In this document: positions 8,305 through 16,677 of the stretch, in pieces
How the letters are laid out: each line of letters opens with the position of its first letter
Position numbering within the stretch: the stretch's first letter is position 1
From: Lentzea terrae
GTDB lineage: Bacteria; Actinomycetota; Actinomycetes; Mycobacteriales; Pseudonocardiaceae
Assembly (NCBI RefSeq): GCF_003265345.1
Contig: NZ_QFWW01000020.1
Location: 604,346 to 668,345, forward strand
DNA: 64,000 nucleotides
Direction of reading: 5' to 3'
Position numbers and translations under genes: made by a program
Notes under the pieces: generated by a model
Seen by the model: the letters and a program-made list of their open reading frames with translations, nothing else
Databases searched by the model: none
Told to the model about the DNA's origin: nothing

Positions 8305-8901
8305 CTAGCGCGGCAGCTCCTCGCCCGTCTGCTCCTTGACGAGGTACTCGGCGTACCAGTCGGGCCAGTTCTCGTCGTACTCGCCGCCGTTGCGCTTCTC
8401 GTGCTCCCCGTGAGCCAACGCGGCGCGGCGCAACGCCGAAGACAGATCGGCGATCGACGCGTAGGACGTGTCGTCGGCGTCGACGCGACCGGGCAGGCGG
8501 GTCGTGACCTCCTGCAGGATCCACGTGTTGCCGTCCGGGTCGGCGAACTCGGCGCGCGAGAAGTAGCTGCGGCGCTCCGGGTCCACGCCCTCGACAGGAC
8601 CGTCCGGGCCGCCGTGGTAGATCGGGCCGACCTTGATGCCGGCGGCGAGCAGGGCCTCGTGCGTCTCGACGAGGTCCGACACGATCAGGAAGTGCCGGCC
8701 GGAACCGGGTGCCGCGGTCGTGACGCCCTCGCCGAAGTGGATGGACGCGTTGGAGCCGTACGGGGTGAACTGCACGACCCACGGCGGGGTGACGTCGAGG
8801 CGCCAGCCCAGCCGGCTGTAGAACTCCTTGGCGCGCTCGACATCCGTGACTCCGATGACGGTCACTTCGAGCTTCATGTCGATTTCTGTCAGGTTCTTCA
8901 T
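8305..8901 (-). CDS. VOC (glyoxalase/bleomycin-resistance) family protein
   Basis: 198 residues; ATG 8901 overlaps the TGA of the upstream flavoprotein gene as ATGA, with GGAAG just before it. It begins MKLEVTVIGVTDVERAKEFYSRLGW, the opening of a VOC beta-alpha-beta module, and contains FADPDGNTWILQEVTTRLPGR in the second module. The second VOC of the operon (10238-10684) carries nearly the same sequence. A C-terminal helical tail (EHEKRNGGEYDENWPDWYAEY) extends beyond a normal VOC fold and resembles the end of small monooxygenase-associated proteins. Third gene of the 10684 to 8305 operon. Confidence 0.85.
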   Translation of the reverse strand: MKNLTEIDMKLEVTVIGVTDVERAKEFYSRLGWRLDVTPPWVVQFTPYGSNASIHFGEGVTTAAPGSGRHFLIVSDLVETHEALLAAGIKVGPIYHGGPDGPVEGVDPERRSYFSRAEFADPDGNTWILQEVTTRLPGRVDADDTSYASIADLSSALRRAALAHGEHEKRNGGEYDENWPDWYAEYLVKEQTGEELPR

Positions 8902-10238
8902 TTCGCTACTTCCTTTGCCAGATCGCGGAGGCCGTTGAGGAAGGCCTCGGAGAAGGTGGGGAACGGCTGGATGACGTCGAGCAGCAACGACAGCGGGAGC
9001 TTCGCGCGAATCGCGAGGGTGGCCTGCTGGAGCCACTCGCCTGCCTCGGGTCCGACGGCGTAGGCGCCCGTGAGGACTTGGCCATCGGAGACGAGGGTCA
9101 GGAATCCGGGTCGCGTGGCGTACTCACGGGTGTAGGTGGCCGTGCGCGCGACGCCGGACAGGTGGGCGGTTGCGGTGTACTTTCCTTCTGCCGCACCGAC
9201 TGCGGCGACCTCCGGAGAGGTGAACACGACCCGCGGGACGGCGGTGTAGTCGACCTTGGCGTCGTGGCCGAGGATGTTCGCGGCGGCCACGCGGCCCTGG
9301 TACTTGCCGACGTGGGTCAGGTTCCACTGACCGGTCACATCGCCGACCGCCCACAGACCCACGCCGAAGTTCATCGCGTCGTCGGTGGCGATGCCCTGCG
9401 GATTCGGTTCGACGCCAACGGTTTCGAGCCCGATGCCCTCGACTCGCGGCCGCCTTCCGGTGGCGACGAGAATCTTGTCGCCGCGCAGCTGGGCGCCGTC
9501 CGGGAGGTCGAGCACGTACTCGTCGCCGTCTTTGGACGCAGCTGTGGCGTGCACGCCGAGGTGCAGTTCGACGCCATCCGCGGCCAACGCCTCGCTGAGC
9601 GCGCGCCCGGCCGCTTCCGGTTCCCGTGGCAGCAGCCGGTCAGCACCCTCGACCAGGGCAACTGACGAGCCGAGCCCCCGGAACGCCTGCGCCATCTCGA
9701 CACCCACCGGTCCGCCGCCGAGGATCAGCAGCCTGCCGGGGATCTCCTTGACACCGGTGGCCTCGCGGTTCGTCCAGACGTCCAGCTCACGCAGACCCGG
9801 AATGGGCGGGATGAAGGCGGATGAGCCCGTGGCGACGACGATGTGGTCGGTCGTGTAGACCTGATCGCCCACCGCGACCCGGTGCGGGCCGTCGATCCGG
9901 CCCTCGCCGCGCAGCACGTCGATCCCGGCTTCCCGAGCCCACTTCTCGCCGCCCGCGTCGTCGTAGGACGACACCATGAAGTCACGCCACTCCAGCACCG
10001 CCTCGGCGTCGACCTTCCCGGTGATCGCCTCACGGGCACCGGGCACGTCCCGCGCGGCCGCCACGGCCTCGCCGGGACGCAGCAGCGTCTTGGACGGGAT
10101 GCACGCCCAGAACGAGCATTCACCCCCGAGCAGCTCGCGCTCCACGATCGCCACGCGGAGCCCGCCGTCGGCGACGGCGGCGGCGAAGTGCTCGCCGGGT
10201 GACCCGCCGCCGATGACGATGACGTCGTACTGGTTCAT
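8898..10238 (-). CDS. FAD-dependent pyridine nucleotide-disulfide oxidoreductase
   Basis: 446 residues; the ATG at 10238 overlaps the stop of the preceding VOC gene (TGATG), which favours it over the GTG three bases earlier. FAD motif VIVIGGGSPGEHFA, redox-active Cys41 and Cys46 in GGECSFWACIPSKT, NAD motif LILGGGPVGVEMAQ and second FAD motif GLWAVGDVTG are all present. The C-terminal HPT motif that supplies the catalytic base in lipoamide or mycothione reductase is PFPTFSEAF here, so the His is absent. It is related to mercuric-reductase-like and uncharacterised actinobacterial flavoproteins; the substrate disulfide or quinone is unknown. It lies between two VOC genes in one operon. Confidence 0.9.
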   Translation of the reverse strand: MNQYDVIVIGGGSPGEHFAAAVADGGLRVAIVERELLGGECSFWACIPSKTLLRPGEAVAAARDVPGAREAITGKVDAEAVLEWRDFMVSSYDDAGGEKWAREAGIDVLRGEGRIDGPHRVAVGDQVYTTDHIVVATGSSAFIPPIPGLRELDVWTNREATGVKEIPGRLLILGGGPVGVEMAQAFRGLGSSVALVEGADRLLPREPEAAGRALSEALAADGVELHLGVHATAASKDGDEYVLDLPDGAQLRGDKILVATGRRPRVEGIGLETVGVEPNPQGIATDDAMNFGVGLWAVGDVTGQWNLTHVGKYQGRVAAANILGHDAKVDYTAVPRVVFTSPEVAAVGAAEGKYTATAHLSGVARTATYTREYATRPGFLTLVSDGQVLTGAYAVGPEAGEWLQQATLAIRAKLPLSLLLDVIQPFPTFSEAFLNGLRDLAKEVAK

Positions 10239-10684
10239 CACACCCGTCCCGGAAGCCGCGTCGTGACCTCCTGCAGCACCCAGCCGTTGCCGTCGGGGTC
10301 GCTGAACGAGAGGTACGACCCGTAGCTCGTGCGGCCGGGCGCCAGGCCGTCGACCCGCCCGACGGTGCCCGCGTGGTGGAAGATGCCGGTCTTGTCGTGG
10401 AAGATCTCGCTGACCTCGACGCCTCGACCGACCAGGTCCTCGCGGGCGGCCACGACGTCGTCGACGATCAGGTGCAGTCCCTCGGCGCTGCCCGGCTCCG
10501 CGTCGGTCACGCCGCTGCCGAAGATGATCGACGCGGGCGAGCCGGGCGGGGTGAACTGGGTGAGGCGGTAGCCCTCGTCGTCGGCGAACTCGGCGTCCTG
10601 ACGCCAGCCGAGCGTCTTGTAGAAGTGGATCGCCCGGTCGATGTCGCTCACCGGGATCACGGCCACCTCGAACTTGTAGTCCAT
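10238..10684 (-). CDS. VOC family protein, first gene of the flavoprotein operon
   Basis: 148 residues. ATG 10684 is preceded by AAGGAGC. It starts MDYKFEVAVIPVSDIDRAIHFYKTLGW and ends FSDPDGNGWVLQEVTTRLPGRV, matching the downstream paralog at 8305-8901 through the second VOC module. Two VOC modules form one metal-binding fold that can be a glyoxalase, dioxygenase or resistance protein; the function is not decided by sequence. The upstream region shares a two-block element with the TDT transporter gene at 14529-15488 and lies opposite the LuxR-type regulator. Confidence 0.88.
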   Translation of the reverse strand: MDYKFEVAVIPVSDIDRAIHFYKTLGWRQDAEFADDEGYRLTQFTPPGSPASIIFGSGVTDAEPGSAEGLHLIVDDVVAAREDLVGRGVEVSEIFHDKTGIFHHAGTVGRVDGLAPGRTSYGSYLSFSDPDGNGWVLQEVTTRLPGRV

Positions 10685-10717
10685 TTCAGCTCCTTCGTCG
10701 TTTCCGATGACACGAGA

Positions 10718-10761
10718 TTGCTCGCGCCAGGGACCCCTTCGAACCCGTCGAACACCCTGGT
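10718..10761 (-). promoter_or_regulatory. Two-block element upstream of the VOC/flavoprotein operon
   Basis: On the plus strand, TTGCTCGCGCCAGGG (10718-10732) and GAACACCCTGGT (10750-10761) are separated by 17 bp. The same 15-mer is followed directly by GAACACACTGGT upstream of the TDT transporter. The block begins 34 bp before the VOC start codon and lies in the gap shared with the divergent LuxR-type regulator, so it may be that regulator's binding site. Binding is inferred. Confidence 0.5.
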
Positions 10762-10788
10762 GACCCCCTGGCCCGTAGGCTCGGGCCC

Positions 10789-13443
10789 GTGTCGGACGAT
10801 CTCCTGGGCAGACGCACTGAGGGCGAGACGCTGGATCGCTTGTTGACGCAGGCCAAGTCGGGTGCCGGCCAGGTGCTGGTGCTGCGCGGCGAGGCCGGTG
10901 TCGGCAAGACAGCGCTGCTCGACCACGTGTCGGCACGCGCCACGGGGTTCCGGGTCACCAGGGCCGCCGGTGTGGAGGCGGAGAGCGCGTTCCCGTACGC
11001 CGGGCTGCACCAGCTGTGCGTGCCGTTCCTCGACCGGCTGGACAAGCTGCCCGCACCGCAGCGCGAGGCGCTCGGCACCGCGTTCGGCATGGCCGCCGGG
11101 CCGCGACCGACGCGGTTCATGGTCGGCCTGGCGGTGCTGACGCTGCTCGCCGAGGTCGCCGACGAGCAGCCGCTGGTGTGTCTGGTCGACGACGCGCAGT
11201 GGCTCGACTCGATGTCGTCCGCGGTGCTCGGGTTCGTGGCCCGCAGGCTGCTGGCGGAACGGATCGCGCTCGTCTTCGTGCTGCGCGAGGGCAACGACTA
11301 CCTCGACGGGCTGCCGGAGCTGTTCGTGCGGGGCCTGGACGACGCGGACGCCCGCGCGTTGCTGGAGTCGGTGATCAAGGGGCCGGTGGACGGCCGGGTG
11401 CGCGACCGGATCGTCGCCGAGGCCCGCGGCAACCCGCTCGCCCTGCTGGAGCTGCCGCGCGAGGCGGCCGACGGGCTGGATCCCGGGCCGCTGACCAGCC
11501 GGATCGAGCAGAGCTTCGTCCGGCAGATCGAACCGCTGCCGTTCGACACGCGCTTGTTGTTGCTGACTGCCGCCGCCGAACCGCTCGGTGACGCGACCCT
11601 GCTGTGGCGCGCGGCCGGCCTGCTCGGGCTCGGCGCGGACCCGGCGGCCGCGGCGGTGGGCACCGGGCTGATCGAGTTCGGCGCGCGGGTCCAGTTCCGG
11701 CATCCGCTGGTGCGGTCCGCGGTGTACCGGTCGGCGGCCGCGGTGGACCGGCAGCGCGTGCACCGAGCCTTGGCCGACGTGACCGACCCGGCGATCGACC
11801 CGGACCGCCGCGCGTGGCACCGGGCCCAGGGCACCACCTCACCGGACGAGGAGGTGGCCGCCGACCTCTCGAACACGGCGTCACGCGCCCAGGCCCGTGG
11901 CGGTTTGCTGGCCGCGGCGGCGTTCCTCGAACAGGCCGCCGTGCTCACCCCGGAACCCGGCCGCCGGGCCGACCGCGAACTGGCGGCGGCACGGGCCAAG
12001 CGCGACGCGGGTGCGTTGGACGCGTCGTTGCGGCTGCTGTCGGCGGTCGAAGCCGGTCCGCCGGACGACCGCCGCAGCGCCGAGATCGAGCACCTGCGCG
12101 GGCACATCGCGTTCGACCAGCGCCGCGTCGCCGAAGCCGCGCCCCTGCTGTTCAGCGCGGCCCGCCGGCTCACCCCGTTCGACCCCGACCTGGCCCGCGA
12201 GACCCACCTCGAGGCGCTGTCCGCGGCGATCTGGGCGGGCTCCCCGTTGGCGGAAGCGGCTTTGAGCGCTCCCCCGCCGCGCACGCCGCCGTGCGCGATC
12301 GACCTCGTGCTCGACGCGTTGACGACCCGCATCACCGCGGGCCACGCGGCAGCCGTGCCGCACATGACCCGCGCCCTGGACGAGGTGCGCGCGCTGAAAG
12401 TCGGTGCCGACGACATCAGCCGCCTGCCGTGGCTCTTCGGTTACCGCGCGGGCGGCATCGTCGCAACGGAGCTGTGGGACTTCGAGACGCGCCGCGCGTT
12501 CGCCCAGCAACAGGTCCGCCTCGCCCGCGACGCCGGTGCCCTCGTGCAGCTGCAGTTCGCGCTGAACTTCCTGGCGGACAACGAACTCCTCGCGGGTGAA
12601 CCGGCGGCCGCGCAGGCGTTGATCGAGGAGGACCGGCGGATCTCCGAGGTCACCGGCACCCCGCCGGTCGGCTACGCGGTGCTGCTGCAGGCCGCCTACC
12701 GCGGTGAGGACCTCGCAACCGCGACCGCACGGGGCGCCCGGCTCGAAGGCCAGGGCAGGCTCGCCACCATCGCCGACTGGACCAGCGCGATCCTCCACAA
12801 CGGACTGGGCCGCCACGACCTCGCCCGCGACGCCGCTGTCCGCGTGTTCGAGGAGGACTCACTCGTCTACAGCGGCCTGATCACCGCGGAACTGGCAGAA
12901 GCCGCGTCCCGCACCGGTGACACCGCACTGGTCGCCGAGGCGCTGCGGCGTTCGTCGGCCTGGGTCGACACCGACTGGTCCCTGGGCGTCAAGGCACGGC
13001 TGCGCGCGTTGAACGGCGACACCGCGGCGTTCTCCGAGTCGATCGTCTTCTTCGCCCGCACGGCTTTGCGCGGCGAACTGGCCCGCGCCCACCTGCTGTA
13101 CGGCGAGTGGCTGCGCCGGGAAGGCCAACGCGTCGAGGCACGCGACCACCTGCGCACGGCCCACGAGATGCTTCTGGCCGCAGGCATGACCACGTTCGCT
13201 GACCGCGCACACCGCGAACTCCAGGCCACCGGCGAAACCGCCCGCAAGCGCACCGCCGAACCGACCGACGAGCTGACCGCGCAGGAATACCAGATCGCCC
13301 GGCTCGCCCGCGAGGGGTACTCGAACCCGGAGATCGGCACTCGCCTGTTCATCAGTCCGCGCACCGTGGAATGGCACCTGCGCAAGGTGTTCGGCAAGCT
13401 CGGCGTGACGTCGCGGAGGCAGCTCCGCGACGCCTCGTTCTAG
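10789..13443 (+). CDS. Large ATP-binding LuxR-family (LAL) transcriptional regulator
   Basis: 884 residues, the size range of LAL regulators. An N-terminal AAA/STAND ATPase module has Walker A GEAGVGKT (34-41) and Walker B-like VCLVDDAQWLDS. A long TPR-like middle region follows, and the C-terminus (about 826-880) is a LuxR helix-turn-helix: LTAQEYQIARLAREGYSNPEIG ... SPRTVEWHLRKVFGKLGVTSR. The start is GTG 10789 without an obvious Shine-Dalgarno, so the mRNA may be leaderless. Divergent from the VOC/flavoprotein operon, which is a likely target. Confidence 0.93.
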   Translation: MSDDLLGRRTEGETLDRLLTQAKSGAGQVLVLRGEAGVGKTALLDHVSARATGFRVTRAAGVEAESAFPYAGLHQLCVPFLDRLDKLPAPQREALGTAFGMAAGPRPTRFMVGLAVLTLLAEVADEQPLVCLVDDAQWLDSMSSAVLGFVARRLLAERIALVFVLREGNDYLDGLPELFVRGLDDADARALLESVIKGPVDGRVRDRIVAEARGNPLALLELPREAADGLDPGPLTSRIEQSFVRQIEPLPFDTRLLLLTAAAEPLGDATLLWRAAGLLGLGADPAAAAVGTGLIEFGARVQFRHPLVRSAVYRSAAAVDRQRVHRALADVTDPAIDPDRRAWHRAQGTTSPDEEVAADLSNTASRAQARGGLLAAAAFLEQAAVLTPEPGRRADRELAAARAKRDAGALDASLRLLSAVEAGPPDDRRSAEIEHLRGHIAFDQRRVAEAAPLLFSAARRLTPFDPDLARETHLEALSAAIWAGSPLAEAALSAPPPRTPPCAIDLVLDALTTRITAGHAAAVPHMTRALDEVRALKVGADDISRLPWLFGYRAGGIVATELWDFETRRAFAQQQVRLARDAGALVQLQFALNFLADNELLAGEPAAAQALIEEDRRISEVTGTPPVGYAVLLQAAYRGEDLATATARGARLEGQGRLATIADWTSAILHNGLGRHDLARDAAVRVFEEDSLVYSGLITAELAEAASRTGDTALVAEALRRSSAWVDTDWSLGVKARLRALNGDTAAFSESIVFFARTALRGELARAHLLYGEWLRREGQRVEARDHLRTAHEMLLAAGMTTFADRAHRELQATGETARKRTAEPTDELTAQEYQIARLAREGYSNPEIGTRLFISPRTVEWHLRKVFGKLGVTSRRQLRDASF

Positions 13444-13450
13444 CCGACGC

Positions 13451-14476
13451 TCAGGGCGTCCAGCGGTAGGCCCACTCGTCCGGCCACGAGCCGTCGTGGC
13501 CGACCATCACGCCGTCGCTGTTGATACCGGAAGGCTGGTACTCCCAGCCCCCGTCGACGACGGGGAGCTCGGTCATCTCACCGGTCGCACTCCAGCGGAC
13601 CGGGCGAAAGCCGATGTCGGCGTCCTGAACGGTGCCGAGGACCACACCGGAGTCGTTGATCGCGCTGCCGTCGCTCTGGACCTGAACGGACGCGCCGAGG
13701 TCCGTGATGGTGCCGTCCGGATTCCAGCGCACCGCACGGGAGTGCCCGGTCACCGGCTCGACGAATCCGGTCACCGCGCCGTGCCGGTTCACCGACCGGG
13801 CGATCGAGCGTTTGGTGCCGCTGGGCAGCGGCAGCAGAGTGATCGTGCCGTCGGGGTTCCAGCGAACGGCCCGGTTGTCGCTCTGCGCCACGAGGTTGAA
13901 CGCGTTGCCGACGGCGAACCCGTTCCCGGACGCGCCGCCGAGCGAGGTCTGGGTGTAGCCGGCGGGCACCGTCAGCGCGGCTGGCACGCCGTTCAGGTCC
14001 CACCGGAGCGCGCGGCGCTTGCCGTTGGAGGACTCCCAGGCTTCGCCGTAGACCAAGCCCTCGTCGTCGACGCCCATCGAGTACACGTGGGAGTAGCCGG
14101 TCATCTGGCCGAGGATCCGGTAGGTGCCGTCGAGGTCGTACCGGATCACGCGGGCCGGATCGCCGAGCGTCCTCTCGCCGATGCCCACGATCACGCCGGC
14201 GTTGTTGATCGCCGTCGCCTCCAGGTACTCCAGGTCGGCAGGACCACCGAGGTCCGTGATCGCACCGTCGGGGTTCCACTTGACCGCGCGGACGTGTCCT
14301 TGAGTCCCCGACCGTCCCACCGCGGTACCTGCGTCGTTGATGGCGTTCGCGATGTTGAACGACTTGGGCGTCAAGCCCTTGAGCACTGTGACGGTCGACT
14401 CCGCCTGCGCCGGTGCGGCGACTGCGAGCGCGGTCAGAACCGCAGCGGCCACGACCGTGCCGAGTCTTCGAGTCAT
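13451..14476 (-). CDS. Secreted HAF-repeat protein
   Basis: 341 residues with a Sec signal peptide (MTRRLGTVVAAAVLTALAVA, cleavage after APAQA). The mature part consists of repeated units of the HAF type: INDAGTAVG, INNAGVIVG, INDSGVVLG, INSDGVMVG, alternating with RAVKWNPDGAITDLG-like strands. Six to eight beta units suggest a beta-propeller-like extracellular fold. No catalytic residues are recognisable. ATG 14476 is preceded by GGGGGAA. It is convergent with the LuxR-type regulator (7-bp gap). Confidence 0.85.
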   Translation of the reverse strand: MTRRLGTVVAAAVLTALAVAAPAQAESTVTVLKGLTPKSFNIANAINDAGTAVGRSGTQGHVRAVKWNPDGAITDLGGPADLEYLEATAINNAGVIVGIGERTLGDPARVIRYDLDGTYRILGQMTGYSHVYSMGVDDEGLVYGEAWESSNGKRRALRWDLNGVPAALTVPAGYTQTSLGGASGNGFAVGNAFNLVAQSDNRAVRWNPDGTITLLPLPSGTKRSIARSVNRHGAVTGFVEPVTGHSRAVRWNPDGTITDLGASVQVQSDGSAINDSGVVLGTVQDADIGFRPVRWSATGEMTELPVVDGGWEYQPSGINSDGVMVGHDGSWPDEWAYRWTP

Positions 14477-14528
14477 TCCATTCCCCCAGGACTAGTAGGT
14501 CGAACGGCGACACAGTAGATGAGCACGC

Positions 14529-15488
14529 TCACCTGGTGGAGCGAATTCTCAGCAACGTGGCGAACACGATCGCGAGGATCAGCGCGCTCGACACGGTCAG
14601 CGCCGCCCAGCCCGCGACCTGCCAGCCCGTGAAGTGCAGGCCGGCGGCGTACCGGATGCCGATGTTGCCGAGCACCGCGATCGGGAACGTGAACACCCAG
14701 TACTGCGTGCTGAACGGCAACCGCAGGTAGTCGCGCAGGAAGAACAGCTGCACGAGCAGCATGAACAGAGTGACGCCGCCCAAAGCGGTCTGCAGGTCGT
14801 CGACGGCGCCTCGGGTGATCGCGAACCAGGCGACGCTCGCGGTACCGGGCGGCGAGAGCAGGATCGACAGGACGGGCTTGAACGGCAGCGGGAGCTCCGA
14901 GCCGAAGAACAGGCGCGAGGTGATCACCGCGCCGAGCAGGAGCCAGAAGAAGATGCCGATGCCGAACACCGCGACGGCCGCGCCGTGGGCGTTAACGCTC
15001 ACAAAGCCGATGGCCGCGATGAACGCGCCCGCGGTGACCGGGAGGAAGTAGCCGGGGTGCATGGCGTCCTGGTCCAGCGGGTGTTTGAGCCAGTGCGCGA
15101 ACAGGGCCGCGGCGTTCACGGCCAGGCCCAGCACGGCGATCCAGATCAGCCACGGGGCCGCGGAGCCCAGGACTGGTGCGTAGTGGGCGATGAGCAGGAC
15201 TGCGATCACCGGGAGGTAGGCGGTGAGCGGGCCGAGCAACGGGTGCCGCAGGTCGAGGTGGAAGCCGGCGCCCGGCCGGAACGTGCCGGCGAGGTAGGTG
15301 AGCGTGAACACCGCGAAGATCAGGGTCGCGGCGCCGAACGCCACCGACGCGGGCCAGCCCGGCGCGCCCAGCAGCTGGGCGGCGGCGGTCCAGGCGCCGC
15401 CCAGGCCGGCGAGGCCCAGCGGGATGGAGAACAGGCTGATCGGAAGCGCCCAGCTCGGGGCTTTCACGGGTGCAAGAGTCGTTGTCAT
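14529..15488 (-). CDS. TDT/SLAC1-type membrane transporter
   Basis: 319 residues from ATG 15488, with about ten hydrophobic segments filling the whole protein. The start PSWALPISLFSIPLGLAGLG and the repeated two-helix pattern are those of the tellurite-resistance/dicarboxylate transporter (TehA/SLAC1/Ssu1) family, which moves anions, including sulfite and C4-dicarboxylates. It is divergent from a TauD-type dioxygenase; enzymes of that family can release sulfite from sulfonates, so sulfite efflux is a reasonable guess. Its upstream region carries the two-block element also found before the VOC operon. Confidence 0.82.
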   Translation of the reverse strand: MTTTLAPVKAPSWALPISLFSIPLGLAGLGGAWTAAAQLLGAPGWPASVAFGAATLIFAVFTLTYLAGTFRPGAGFHLDLRHPLLGPLTAYLPVIAVLLIAHYAPVLGSAAPWLIWIAVLGLAVNAAALFAHWLKHPLDQDAMHPGYFLPVTAGAFIAAIGFVSVNAHGAAVAVFGIGIFFWLLLGAVITSRLFFGSELPLPFKPVLSILLSPPGTASVAWFAITRGAVDDLQTALGGVTLFMLLVQLFFLRDYLRLPFSTQYWVFTFPIAVLGNIGIRYAAGLHFTGWQVAGWAALTVSSALILAIVFATLLRIRSTR

Positions 15489-15515
15489 GCTGACAAAGGT
15501 CCGCCAGGTGCACCC

Positions 15516-15542
15516 TTGCTCGCGCCAGGGGAACACACTGGT
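15516..15542 (-). promoter_or_regulatory. Two-block element upstream of the TDT transporter
   Basis: TTGCTCGCGCCAGGG followed at once by GAACACACTGGT on the plus strand. The first 15 bases are identical to 10718-10732 and the second block differs from 10750-10761 at one base. It starts 28 bp before the start codon. It probably marks shared control of the transporter and the VOC/flavoprotein operon. Confidence 0.5.
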
Positions 15543-15708
15543 AAGCCATTCGACGACGGGCACGGCCGGCGTCCCACATTGTGATTTTGCCCCGGACACC
15601 GACGTTTCCCATTCCCGCCGCAAGAAAGTCGTCCGCTTGGTGAGATGAACAGATTTTCAAGGCGTGCGAACTAGATCTGACTGTTCGCCGCCCAGCATGG
15701 TGAGTGGC

Positions 15709-16626
15709 ATGACAGCGCAACTCTCCCGAACGATCACCGTCCACCGACTGGGAGCGCACATCGGTGCGCGCATCGACGGCGTCCACCTGAGCGGCGATCT
15801 GCCGGCGGACACCGTGGCCGAGATCAGGTCGGCCTTGCTGGCGCACAAGGTGGTGTTCTTCTCCGGACAGCAGCACCTCGACGACGCGGGGCAGCTCGCG
15901 TTCGCCCGCCTGCTCGGCCGGCCGACGCTGGCCCACCCGACCGTCCGCGGCCAGGAGCACGAGCAGGTGCTGGCCATCGACTCCGAGCACGGCAAGGCCA
16001 ACAGCTGGCACACCGACGTCACGTTCGTCGACCGGGTGCCCGCGATCAGCGTCCTGCGCGCGATCGAACTGCCCCCGTACGGCGGTAACACGGTGTGGGC
16101 CAACACCGTGCAGGCCTACCGCGATCTGCCGGAAGCGTTGCGCGCCTTGGTCGACCGGCTGTGGGCGGTGCACACCAACCTCTACGACTACGCGGGCGAG
16201 GTGGACGCGACCAGGATCGGCGGCATCGACGTCAAGGAGCAGGCCTACCACGACGAGTTCCGGTCCCACGTGTTCGAGACCGAACACCCGTTGGTGCGCG
16301 TGCACCCGGAGACCGGCGAGCGCGCGTTGTTGCTGGGGCACTTCGTGAAGCGGATCGTCGGCCTCACGACGACCGAGTCGCAGGCCGCCTTCCAGTTGCT
16401 GCAACAGCGAATCACCAGGCTGGAGAACACCGTGCGCTGGCAGTGGTCCGCCGGCGACATCGCGATCTGGGACAACCGCGCCACCCAGCACTACGGCGTC
16501 GCCGACTACGACGACCAGCGCCGCCGGCTGCACCGGGTCACCATCGCCGGCGACGTTCCGGTGAGCGTCGACGGCGTGGCCAGCACTCCGGTCACCGGCG
16601 ACGCGGCGCACTTCTCCGCGCTGTGA
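15709..16626 (+). CDS. TauD/TfdA-family Fe(II)/2-oxoglutarate-dependent dioxygenase
   Basis: 305 residues. The iron-binding triad is readable as His101 and Asp103 (NSWHTDVTF) and His261 (DNRATQHYGVADY), with the 2-oxoglutarate-binding Arg276 (RRLHRVTI); spacing agrees with taurine dioxygenase. GGNTVWANT is also family-typical. Members oxidise taurine, other sulfonates, alkyl sulfates or phenoxyacetates; the substrate is not fixed by sequence. ATG 15709 chosen by alignment; ATG 15697 in the same frame is possible. Divergent from a TDT transporter. Confidence 0.92.
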   Translation: MTAQLSRTITVHRLGAHIGARIDGVHLSGDLPADTVAEIRSALLAHKVVFFSGQQHLDDAGQLAFARLLGRPTLAHPTVRGQEHEQVLAIDSEHGKANSWHTDVTFVDRVPAISVLRAIELPPYGGNTVWANTVQAYRDLPEALRALVDRLWAVHTNLYDYAGEVDATRIGGIDVKEQAYHDEFRSHVFETEHPLVRVHPETGERALLLGHFVKRIVGLTTTESQAAFQLLQQRITRLENTVRWQWSAGDIAIWDNRATQHYGVADYDDQRRRLHRVTIAGDVPVSVDGVASTPVTGDAAHFSAL

Positions 16627-16636
16627 GGTGTCGGCA

Positions 16637-16671
16637 CCACAGTGGACGGACTTCGCACCCGTCCACTGTGG
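16637..16671. terminator. Bidirectional terminator hairpin between convergent genes
   Basis: A perfect 13-bp inverted repeat, CCACAGTGGACGG (16637-16649) and CCGTCCACTGTGG (16659-16671), with a 9-nt loop, lies in the 51-bp gap between the dioxygenase stop and the convergent oxidoreductase stop. No T-tract, as is common in high-GC actinobacteria. Confidence 0.8.
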
Positions 16672-16677
16672 ACGCCT

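Noticed and set aside
14992..16611. A 539-codon minus-strand frame across the dioxygenase gene and the transporter.
   Set aside because: It crosses two genes with clear family motifs on other frames and strands; its composition is that of antisense translation.
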